Notes under the pieces: model-generated
What the model saw: only the letters and a program-made list of their open reading frames with translations
Told to the model about the DNA's origin: nothing
The model's database searches: none
In this document: in pieces, positions 35,426 through 43,749 of the stretch
How the letters are laid out: every line of letters begins with the position of its first letter
How positions within the stretch are numbered: the first letter of the stretch is position 1
Made by a program: the position numbers and the translations under genes
IMG/VR virus record: IMGVR_UViG_3300031566_000093
Span: 1 to 44,680 of that record
DNA from: a virus
Length of the DNA stretch: 44,680 nt
Reading direction: 5' to 3' (one strand)

Positions 35426-38400
35426 TGGCTTATAATTTTCTGAAAGATGCCAGAACGGTAAAAAATTCAGAACTTTGTATACACGACAATTTAGATGGAT
35501 ACTCATCTGATTTTCATGAGAATGGAAACATAGATGGATGGGACATCTATGACAACATTTATTTGTATGGGTGTTGGAATAGTGTATTGTTTGGCACTTC
35601 TTATGATAGAGAGTGTTATATTAGTAGATCTAACATCTTTTCTATAGTAGAAGCTGAAGATTACTATTATATAAAAATTATGATGAAGATTACTGATAAT
35701 AGCCCAGAAGCTTCTGTTACTACGCTAACCACGGGTAGAATTCAGTGGACTAGGTTGGGGGACAGTAATTGGGCTTCAGATAAACAAGTGGATTTTGAGA
35801 TTATTGCTGATAATAAATGGCGCCTTTATACTATTAATATGGGTCCAGCCCAATGGTGGCAGGGTGATATTGATAATTTGAGAATATACCCTTTTATAGA
35901 TGGCAGAGAAAGGGACCAGTTTGCTATAAAATTTATAAAGATTAGTTCATTAGATACATTTGCGTGCGATAATACACAATGTTCTTATTATTTGCAATAT
36001 TCGCATCCTTGTCAGGGCGCTGGACGTCGTGGTACATGTGAAGCTGGGATTTCTAAATCATTGTACACTACTGTATCTGGGGTTAGTGATGGTTTAGTAG
36101 TAAACATAAATGATTATGGCGAAGAACATTTTACATTAGGTAATAATAGTAATCTAACTGGTGTAGAGATGGCTAAAATTATAGCCAATAAGATAGGCGC
36201 TCTTAATATAGGAGGATATGCATATTCATTTTGTGAATATTCTGAATTTGATAAGTTAAAGATAACTTCTGGATCTGTGGGCACTAGTAGCTCGGTTAGT
36301 GTTTCTGGGACTGCTGTTGAAGCTCTTGGTTTTTATAATTTAGGTGTTGATGTTTCTACAAAATTAAATGGTATTGAATCAGCTGATGGCTTTGATTATG
36401 CCTCATCTAGAATTTTAACTGCTTTTGAAATTAATAAATTAATAGATGGTAATTCGAAAGACTTTGCTTATATACATAATCCTTTACAATATAGTGTAGA
36501 AGGCGGACGAAGAGATTTTAACGAAATGGGAACTTCACAACTTTTATCTAAGCTGGGAACTCAAAATTATTATGGTGAATATTATGATTCGCTAAATAAC
36601 GAGGGTAGAACATTGATAGATTTTTCCCACCCTTTCAATAATAATGGTAGAATAACAGCTATCTATATGTATGGTGTTGTGGATGTTCTATCTAAAGTAA
36701 AAATTTTGAGACCTCGTAGAGATGGGAGCGTGACAGTAATCCATTCTTTGGATTTGCCTTTAGAAAACATCTCTTATATGTATACAACCAATCCTATAGT
36801 TTACAGAGTGGATTGTAATGTTTTAGTAGAAAAAGGTGATATATTAGGAATTTATAATGCTAATTTATATGTAGGAGTTTCACCTTTAAATTTACCAGAG
36901 GCTACTTTTACTCAAGTTATTGGTGATGTGTCTGGTACATTTACTCCTGGCGATCCTATCTCGTTCGGGGTAGGGGGATTTGCTATTTATGCCAGAGGAG
37001 ATAGGTGGCAAACTAATACAATTATTGACATAGATTTGGGGGATAGGGTTAATATTGAAGAGATGAATTTTTATGGTAAAGAAGAAAGCGAGTATTTCGA
37101 ATTTAATATTGCTTGTTGCGAAGATGTTAATTGGGAGGTAGATTTATTTAGTGAATCACATCAGCATTCAGGTATAAACTGGTTTAATGGGGACCGTTTT
37201 ACTCATACACATCAAAACATTTATTATGGTATTGATTGTTTGGATGATTGTATTAAGACAGCTGATAACGGTCAAGTAGGCACTTCCTATGGAAAGGATA
37301 GTAATGGAGTATGGACTGCTGGAGATAATCATTCATATTTTTATGTTAACGGTGATGCTGAGTGGTTATATTATTGGGATTGTTCTGTTGGTAGTAGATA
37401 TGAATATTGTGGTAATTGGGTGCCATACGGCACTAAGCAATATATTTATGACCCAATAGCTTTTACTTTAAAATTTCCTTATGAATTTGAAGCTGAAATT
37501 CATAAAAGTATAATATATTTCAAGAATCGCAATAATTTTAGAGATTTAGCGCTGTCTTATTATTTAGGTAAGTATAGTAGTCTTGGAAATACATATGATA
37601 TGAAGTTTAGATATATACCAGGGTACACAAGCATTAGATTGGATGGTTTATTATATGATTCTACGGATGATTCAGTATCCAACCCTTATATATTTAGCAA
37701 TCCTATGAGTTCTAAACCTATCTATGCTAGGGGTGATGCTGATTTGATAAATTGGGAAATAGTTCAAGCTGCTCATGCTACTTATTGGACTATAATAGAA
37801 CATAATTTTGCACCAATTTTATGCAAAGGTTTTAGAATTTATACTAATCATCATTATAGTACTAAAATAACAGAGCTGGAACTTTATAGTAAGATGTCTA
37901 CCTCGCCCTCATTGGTAGATAATATTACTTTATCTTTTTCTGATTATGGTGATTTATGGACAGATGTAAGCTTTGAAGAAATAGATAGTGAACATATAAA
38001 TGCTTTTATTGGAGGTGCTCCAAGATATTTTACTTTGGAATTTGAATCCGCCAATGAATTTTCATTGAATGAAATAGAAATGTTAGTCGGTGATCAAGTT
38101 AAGACTGAGAAGTGTGGGGATATTATTTTACTTGATCATGCTAAGTCTGGAGTTGTAAATGAATCTACAGCTATATCTATAGAAAATGTTTATGATAAGT
38201 CGTTCGATCTTTATGTGGATTTACCTAAAGAAACTAGTGAAACTGATAATCTTATATTTTGGAGTAAATTAGGATCTTATGATCAAATAGAAGAACCTGA
38301 AATCGGTCCGGGGTGCAAATTACATAAACAAGATGATTACCCTATAAGAAACGACAATGGTCAATGTGCTATTAATGTGCCAGCATATGTATTAAAAAAT

Positions 38401-41400
38401 TTAGTTCATAATAAAGAAGCTTATTATAGTTATAACGATGAGGACTATATTTATTGGGGAACTATATCAAGTGGTACATCTATAGATTTTTGTAATGGTT
38501 TGTACATGGATATGCATAAAAGTGAATTTACTTTTAATGTGCCGGTATCTAGCCAGTATTGGAAAATAGGTATTGTAAATGCAGGCTGTGCTGGTGTAAT
38601 AATTAAAGATATAGTTGCTTATTACGATGATAATAAAGTTGATATTACTAAAGTTTATGTTTCAAGTACTCCTGGATCTAGTAGTCAACTCTATAGTTTC
38701 GATTCAGATGGAACTAATATACAAGGATTACCAGGCGTAACAGATAATTTTGATGATGCTACTTATGTTGGTACGTGGACTATTGGTGGTACTGCAAATA
38801 GCAGCTTAGTAGAATCTGATGGTAAAATATGTGTTAGTTCATATGGCACTTTAACTGGTTGGATTGGCCCTACAATGACTGCTGATTTAGAAAATGACCT
38901 GTTAGACTTTTATTTATTTGCGCAATTTCGTATAGATTATGATCAAATGTTTATGTACGAAATTACATTACAAGATAATGTTGGTACTCAAATAATAAGA
39001 TGTGTGGTAACTGACTCTTGGGCTGTTGGTGATACTAGAGTAGTACAGCTTTTTAATAAAGCAAATGTTAATATCACTGGTAATTTAACTATAACCATTA
39101 CTGAAGGCACTACAGTACCTATAGAAGTATTTAGAATGGGCAGCGCAATTAGAGTTAAAATAGCTCAAGTTGATTGGTCTGGAACTATAGATACAGATGT
39201 TATAAGTAAAATTAAGATTAGCTATACATATAATACTATCTATGGTATAGCACCTACGGAATTCTGTACAGAATATATTTCTGTTACGTCGATGCCAATG
39301 CTGTATAGTGGTGGCGCTTTTGGGTTCAAATTGAATAGTTCGGATCCATTGAATAAAATAAAATTAATTCACGGGGATTGTGGTATACTTAGTGATTCTA
39401 TCTATGTTAGCCCAAATAATGGCAATAATTATATTTCGGTAGCTGATCTTAGCCCTTGCACGTGGAATAAATATGATAGAACAGATGATACTATGGAATT
39501 ATCCAATGGCAATTTGACAGTTGAGCACACCACTCTTGGTAGTTGGAAGGCTGTGAGAAGTGCTGTATCGAAGAGCTCAGGTAAATGGTATTGGGAAATT
39601 AAAATAGATGAAGCAAGCGCTTCTCGTTATATTATGATTGGTGTTGGCACATCTTCAGAAACATTAACTTATCCTGGTGATACTTTAGCAGGTTATGGTT
39701 ATTATGGAACTTATGGGTATAAATACCATGACACTCCCGCTGTGTATGGTGATAATTATACTACTGACGATGTAATAAGTGTAGCCCTTGATCTAGATAA
39801 TGGTAAAATTTGGTGGGCTAAAAATGGTACTTGGCAGGCGTCCGGTGTACCGGCTTCTGGTACAAATCCAGCTTATATAGGAGTATCTGGCGATTTTTAT
39901 GCTATGGTTGGTCTGTATTATATTGTTGGGCTTAAAATTACTGCTAATTTTGGGGCGTCAACATTTCAACACCCGATACCAACTGGATTTGAGCCTTTAT
40001 ACACTGAACAAACAAGTCCTGAAATTACATTAACTGCTGATAATGAAATTATATATGTTAGATTTGCTATCGATTTAGAGCAGCGATATGATTTAGATAT
40101 AATAAGAAATTATGGTAGCGCAGACAATTTAGACTGGATTAGTACTTCTTCAGCTACTGATTATTCTAACAGTGTGACAAGTGATATTGATAGTGTTAGT
40201 TGGAATAATAGTACTAAAAACGATGTTAGATGGTTAAGAATTAATTTAATAAATGATTATACTTTGAATTGTATTAGAAAATTAGGAATTTATCCCGATA
40301 TAAGTTCTGTTTTTTGCCAAGGCGGGGGGTATAATTGTGAATGGCTTCCTATTGGCAATATATTATCTGATTATATGGTTCCGTTGAACATAGCTTATGG
40401 AGCTACTACTACTGGCACTAACTATTATTATTCTGATTATTACCCAGATAACGTTGTGGATGGTATATCCACTGATTATAGAGCTCAAGCTTGTTGGGGA
40501 TTTCAAAAAGTTGATGGTGTAGACCCTTATTTAGAGTTAGATTTTGGACAGTTATATTTGATAAATAAAGTAGTTTTATATCATGGGTATGACCCGAGGG
40601 ATAGTTCTTATGTAAATACGGATTACACGTTTAGCGTGTCTACTACAAGCACTGGTTCCTTCACCACAGTTTTTTCTACTAGTGGCAACACCCAATTACA
40701 GAGGACCCACCAATTTGATCAGGTTTATGCTAGACGTGCACGATTACTGATTACTGGTTATGACAGTGAAGAACAAATAATTGGATTTGATGAGACTACT
40801 GCTCAATATATAAAATTTGATGGTTGTTATTTGCGGGAGATAGAGGTTTATACTTATACTGATGTTGGATATATAGACAGTGAAACTTGGCCGATAGCAT
40901 GTATGGATCTACAAGATCAGTTTAATATAGTAGGGCACGATGTGATTAATAAAGATGTTACTGATACTGATACGGATTGGGGCAATAATGACGAATTTTT
41001 TATGTACTCTGATAATGTATTTGATGATCCACAAAAAGTCTCATTTACACAGCCAGGAGAAAATAAAACATATTATCAGAAAACAGATACTTTTATAAGC
41101 ACTGATCTTGGGACAACCGAGTATTCATTCAGTTCAGTTTCCGGAGTTTATTTTGATGAAGGTAGATATGTAGTAGAATGGGATGCGTGGGCAGGCAGCG
41201 ATTTATATGGGTCCAGTTACCCGCCAGAAGAGAAAATTAGTTTGAGGTTGGATGGCCCGGCTACAGTAGATCATTTCGCTAATGTAAACGCTGCTTCTGC
41301 TTGGATGCATCAAACTGGGGATTTAGAGATACTAATACCTGGTTTTTATAGTGTTAAAGGTATACAGCATATAGATGCTACATATGAGTGGGGAGTAAAA

Positions 41401-42879
41401 AATCCTATTATATATAGACCAATAGGCTTACATAAATGGGCAGCTGTTAAAAGGGATACGGCTGAAAACTATTCTTATGATGATGATTCTAATAAATATG
41501 GTGCTGATTATTTAAGTTCATTTAGAGTATATGGTGATGAGAAGTATAATCCAACAGAGTATAGTTGGTGGTGGACTTCTACTTTGAGCACTTTAGAGAA
41601 TGATCATTTAAAAGTTAGAGTGGGTGCTAAATCTTTAAAAATTTCATACCCAACATCTTCAGGAGTTGATACGCTTTCTTTTATTGAAGGAGATGATTTT
41701 GGTTCTGATGCTTTTTTTGAATCTAAAGACATGCTTCATTTTTGGTGGTATGTAAGTGATGTAACTAAATTAGATGTTGACTATGGTGATATAACATTTG
41801 GGGTTATAAATAGCTCAGATCCAGCTTACTATATGTGGACTATTAGTGGTACTAATTTAGTTACTGGTTGGAATGATGTTAAATTGAAATTCGAAGACGC
41901 AGATTATTTTTATCCTGTGTTAGAGAGTTATTATGCTTTATCAGATTATTTCGATAAAAAATTAGATTTTAGAAATAATGGTAAAGATTTATCTTCATTT
42001 AGGATTAGATATAGGGGTAAAGGGCAGTCTTTTACTATGAATATCGATGATATGAAAATTGAAAGAAATGTTTTTGTAGACAATGTCAAGTTTGGCAAAG
42101 GGCTTTGTTTGACTGGTTATGATTATTTGGAAATTCCTTTATCTACTATTACGCTGGAAAAGGGAACTATTGAATTTTGGGTGAAGTTATATACAGATAC
42201 CTACGGCAGGAATAAATATTCTGATTTTAACTCAAGAGTGTTGTTTACTTTAGTAAACAATAATAACGATATAATTTCGCTGGGTATAAAATCAGGTGTT
42301 TGGTTTGAGCCTTTGAGTGGGCATATAAGAAAAGCTTTGAATATGTTTGATATTTCAAACAGTGATCTGCCGATATCTGCTTTTTATAATATCAATGAGA
42401 TTATTCATTTGGCCATGGTTTGGAGTAATGATGGTAGCTTTACAGACAACGGCGATACGTTGAGGTTTTATATAAATAACGAACTGATTTGTAGAAGCAA
42501 AACTACTTGGGAAGTAGAAGACACTAAATCAGCCATATTAAAGTTGGGAGGCGCCACAACACAGATGGCTCTTAATAAGGACCCCTATGGTGCGGCTGTT
42601 TTTGACAACATAAAAATCTATAACTATTGCAAGGACAGTTTTGATATAGAGCAAGAAGGTGTAGAAAAGGATATAACGTTCACGCCCAACGAATTTCTTG
42701 AGGTCAGCAAAAATAATATAGATTTCTATGGCGTTGGTTCTGCAAACTTGCCATTGATTTATCAGAGCGTTCCTGCCGGAGAATCGCGGATCATTTATGT
42801 AAGGGCGGATAAAAATGATAACTTTAAGCAGAGTAAATCTACTGCCACACTGATTATTGACTGGTTAACGACGGTTTAG
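35425..42879 (+). CDS. Giant modular tail adhesin with SPRY, F5/8C (discoidin) and LamG-like domains (2,484 aa)
   Basis: Probable receptor-binding fibre. Visible modules in order: N-terminal carbohydrate-binding-like jelly roll (about 20-175); flagellin-IN-like module (about 214-320); discoidin-like segments (about 370-560 and ending about 820, KITELELYSKM); a long unassigned part; SPRY domain (about 1346-1521; GKWYWEIKI, VISVALDLDNGKIWWAKNGT, TANFG, PTGFEPL); F5/8C domain (about 1653-1812; NIAYGATTT, PDNVVDGISTDYRAQACWGF, LYLINKVVLYHG); LamG-like jelly roll (about 2224-2410; GTIEFWVKLYTD, LRFYINNELI, FDNIKIYNY); a final Ig-like domain. SPRY and discoidin families bind peptides and glycans. 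Start is fixed by a TAATG overlap. Confidence 0.88.
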   Translation: MAYNFLKDARTVKNSELCIHDNLDGYSSDFHENGNIDGWDIYDNIYLYGCWNSVLFGTSYDRECYISRSNIFSIVEAEDYYYIKIMMKITDNSPEASVTTLTTGRIQWTRLGDSNWASDKQVDFEIIADNKWRLYTINMGPAQWWQGDIDNLRIYPFIDGRERDQFAIKFIKISSLDTFACDNTQCSYYLQYSHPCQGAGRRGTCEAGISKSLYTTVSGVSDGLVVNINDYGEEHFTLGNNSNLTGVEMAKIIANKIGALNIGGYAYSFCEYSEFDKLKITSGSVGTSSSVSVSGTAVEALGFYNLGVDVSTKLNGIESADGFDYASSRILTAFEINKLIDGNSKDFAYIHNPLQYSVEGGRRDFNEMGTSQLLSKLGTQNYYGEYYDSLNNEGRTLIDFSHPFNNNGRITAIYMYGVVDVLSKVKILRPRRDGSVTVIHSLDLPLENISYMYTTNPIVYRVDCNVLVEKGDILGIYNANLYVGVSPLNLPEATFTQVIGDVSGTFTPGDPISFGVGGFAIYARGDRWQTNTIIDIDLGDRVNIEEMNFYGKEESEYFEFNIACCEDVNWEVDLFSESHQHSGINWFNGDRFTHTHQNIYYGIDCLDDCIKTADNGQVGTSYGKDSNGVWTAGDNHSYFYVNGDAEWLYYWDCSVGSRYEYCGNWVPYGTKQYIYDPIAFTLKFPYEFEAEIHKSIIYFKNRNNFRDLALSYYLGKYSSLGNTYDMKFRYIPGYTSIRLDGLLYDSTDDSVSNPYIFSNPMSSKPIYARGDADLINWEIVQAAHATYWTIIEHNFAPILCKGFRIYTNHHYSTKITELELYSKMSTSPSLVDNITLSFSDYGDLWTDVSFEEIDSEHINAFIGGAPRYFTLEFESANEFSLNEIEMLVGDQVKTEKCGDIILLDHAKSGVVNESTAISIENVYDKSFDLYVDLPKETSETDNLIFWSKLGSYDQIEEPEIGPGCKLHKQDDYPIRNDNGQCAINVPAYVLKNLVHNKEAYYSYNDEDYIYWGTISSGTSIDFCNGLYMDMHKSEFTFNVPVSSQYWKIGIVNAGCAGVIIKDIVAYYDDNKVDITKVYVSSTPGSSSQLYSFDSDGTNIQGLPGVTDNFDDATYVGTWTIGGTANSSLVESDGKICVSSYGTLTGWIGPTMTADLENDLLDFYLFAQFRIDYDQMFMYEITLQDNVGTQIIRCVVTDSWAVGDTRVVQLFNKANVNITGNLTITITEGTTVPIEVFRMGSAIRVKIAQVDWSGTIDTDVISKIKISYTYNTIYGIAPTEFCTEYISVTSMPMLYSGGAFGFKLNSSDPLNKIKLIHGDCGILSDSIYVSPNNGNNYISVADLSPCTWNKYDRTDDTMELSNGNLTVEHTTLGSWKAVRSAVSKSSGKWYWEIKIDEASASRYIMIGVGTSSETLTYPGDTLAGYGYYGTYGYKYHDTPAVYGDNYTTDDVISVALDLDNGKIWWAKNGTWQASGVPASGTNPAYIGVSGDFYAMVGLYYIVGLKITANFGASTFQHPIPTGFEPLYTEQTSPEITLTADNEIIYVRFAIDLEQRYDLDIIRNYGSADNLDWISTSSATDYSNSVTSDIDSVSWNNSTKNDVRWLRINLINDYTLNCIRKLGIYPDISSVFCQGGGYNCEWLPIGNILSDYMVPLNIAYGATTTGTNYYYSDYYPDNVVDGISTDYRAQACWGFQKVDGVDPYLELDFGQLYLINKVVLYHGYDPRDSSYVNTDYTFSVSTTSTGSFTTVFSTSGNTQLQRTHQFDQVYARRARLLITGYDSEEQIIGFDETTAQYIKFDGCYLREIEVYTYTDVGYIDSETWPIACMDLQDQFNIVGHDVINKDVTDTDTDWGNNDEFFMYSDNVFDDPQKVSFTQPGENKTYYQKTDTFISTDLGTTEYSFSSVSGVYFDEGRYVVEWDAWAGSDLYGSSYPPEEKISLRLDGPATVDHFANVNAASAWMHQTGDLEILIPGFYSVKGIQHIDATYEWGVKNPIIYRPIGLHKWAAVKRDTAENYSYDDDSNKYGADYLSSFRVYGDEKYNPTEYSWWWTSTLSTLENDHLKVRVGAKSLKISYPTSSGVDTLSFIEGDDFGSDAFFESKDMLHFWWYVSDVTKLDVDYGDITFGVINSSDPAYYMWTISGTNLVTGWNDVKLKFEDADYFYPVLESYYALSDYFDKKLDFRNNGKDLSSFRIRYRGKGQSFTMNIDDMKIERNVFVDNVKFGKGLCLTGYDYLEIPLSTITLEKGTIEFWVKLYTDTYGRNKYSDFNSRVLFTLVNNNNDIISLGIKSGVWFEPLSGHIRKALNMFDISNSDLPISAFYNINEIIHLAMVWSNDGSFTDNGDTLRFYINNELICRSKTTWEVEDTKSAILKLGGATTQMALNKDPYGAAVFDNIKIYNYCKDSFDIEQEGVEKDITFTPNEFLEVSKNNIDFYGVGSANLPLIYQSVPAGESRIIYVRADKNDNFKQSKSTATLIIDWLTTV

Positions 42880-42888
42880 GAGAATTGA

Positions 42889-43749
42889 ATGAGTAAAAAA
42901 CATGATATAAATTATATAAGGAAACAGTTTGAAAAAGAGGGTTATGAGTTATTAAGTGAGGAGTATGTAGGTGCTCATACAAAGTTGAAATATATCTGTC
43001 CTGAAGGACACGAACATAGTATAAGTTGGAGTAATTGGCAACAAGGCCAACGTTGTCCTTATTGTGTAAGTTTGGGCAAGCCAAATATAAGTTCTATAAA
43101 ATCAGAATTTGAAAAGGAAGGATATGAGTTGTTAAGCGAGGAATATGTAAATGCTCATACAAAACTGGATTATATCTGCCCTAATGGGCATAAACACAGT
43201 ATTACATGGGATAATTGGAACCATGGTACGAGATGCTCGTATTGTGCAAAGGTGGGTAAGCCGACTATAGAATTTATTGAATTTGAATTTGAGAAAGAAG
43301 GTTATCAACTATTAACCACTGAATACATAAATAATAAGCAGAAATTAAAATATATTTGTTCTAACGGGCATGAACATGATATAACTTGGTCTGACTGGAA
43401 AACAGGGTGTGGATGTCCTACGTGTCGAGCTATTAATATGGTAGGGGAAGGTAATCATCAATGGAAAGGAGGTATTTCATGTGAGCCTTATTGCGATGCC
43501 TGGGCCGATAAAGAATATAAGCAATCGATTTTGGAAAGAGATGATCATAAATGCTTGAACCTATGTTGTAACTCTAACAACCTAAATGATTTAACGATAC
43601 ATCACATAGATTATAATAAGAAAAATTGCCGCCTAGAAAATTTAATAACACTTTGTAGAAGTTGTAATTCAAGGGCGAACAAAGATAGGGAATGGCATAC
43701 AGCTTATTATAGGGAAATAATGCGAAGGAGAAATTTAGTAAATGGCTAA
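42889..43749 (+). CDS. Free-standing HNH homing endonuclease with three zinc-ribbon repeats (286 aa)
   Basis: A mobile endonuclease. Residues 1-180 are three tandem 60-residue repeats, each with a CxxGH and a CPxC-type pair: C37/H41/C56/C59, C97/H101/C116/C119, C157/H161/C176/C179. These resemble zinc-ribbon DNA-recognition repeats. The C-terminal part (about 205-270) is an HNH nuclease: Cys cluster C222/C226/C227, H238-H239, N246-N251 region and C256-x2-C259. The gene starts with a ribosome site fused to the preceding stop (TAGGAGAA) and its last 8 bases overlap the start of the next gene. It has no RuvC part and so is not IscB. It sits cleanly between two tail genes. Confidence 0.88.
   Translation: MSKKHDINYIRKQFEKEGYELLSEEYVGAHTKLKYICPEGHEHSISWSNWQQGQRCPYCVSLGKPNISSIKSEFEKEGYELLSEEYVNAHTKLDYICPNGHKHSITWDNWNHGTRCSYCAKVGKPTIEFIEFEFEKEGYQLLTTEYINNKQKLKYICSNGHEHDITWSDWKTGCGCPTCRAINMVGEGNHQWKGGISCEPYCDAWADKEYKQSILERDDHKCLNLCCNSNNLNDLTIHHIDYNKKNCRLENLITLCRSCNSRANKDREWHTAYYREIMRRRNLVNG
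42904..43440 (+). repeat. Three 180-bp in-frame repeats encoding zinc-ribbon modules
   Basis: The period is exactly 60 codons (180 bp). Units 1 and 2 are very similar in protein (FEKEGYELLSEEYV-x-AHTKL in both) but many third positions differ. Unit 3 is more diverged (FEKEGYQLLTTEYINN). Synonymous divergence shows that the duplication is not recent, or that selection holds the protein. Confidence 0.85.
43725..43730 (+). promoter_or_regulatory. Ribosome binding site of the last gene, inside the endonuclease coding sequence
   Basis: AAGGAG 11 bases before ATG 43742. It lies within the last codons of the HNH gene, so the downstream tail gene depends on sequence carried by the endonuclease gene, consistent with translational coupling. 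Confidence 0.65.

Noticed and set aside
42889-43749. IscB/OMEGA or CRISPR-related nuclease
   Set aside because: It has only an HNH core and zinc-ribbon repeats. There is no RuvC motif or bridge helix and no guide RNA-like element beside it.
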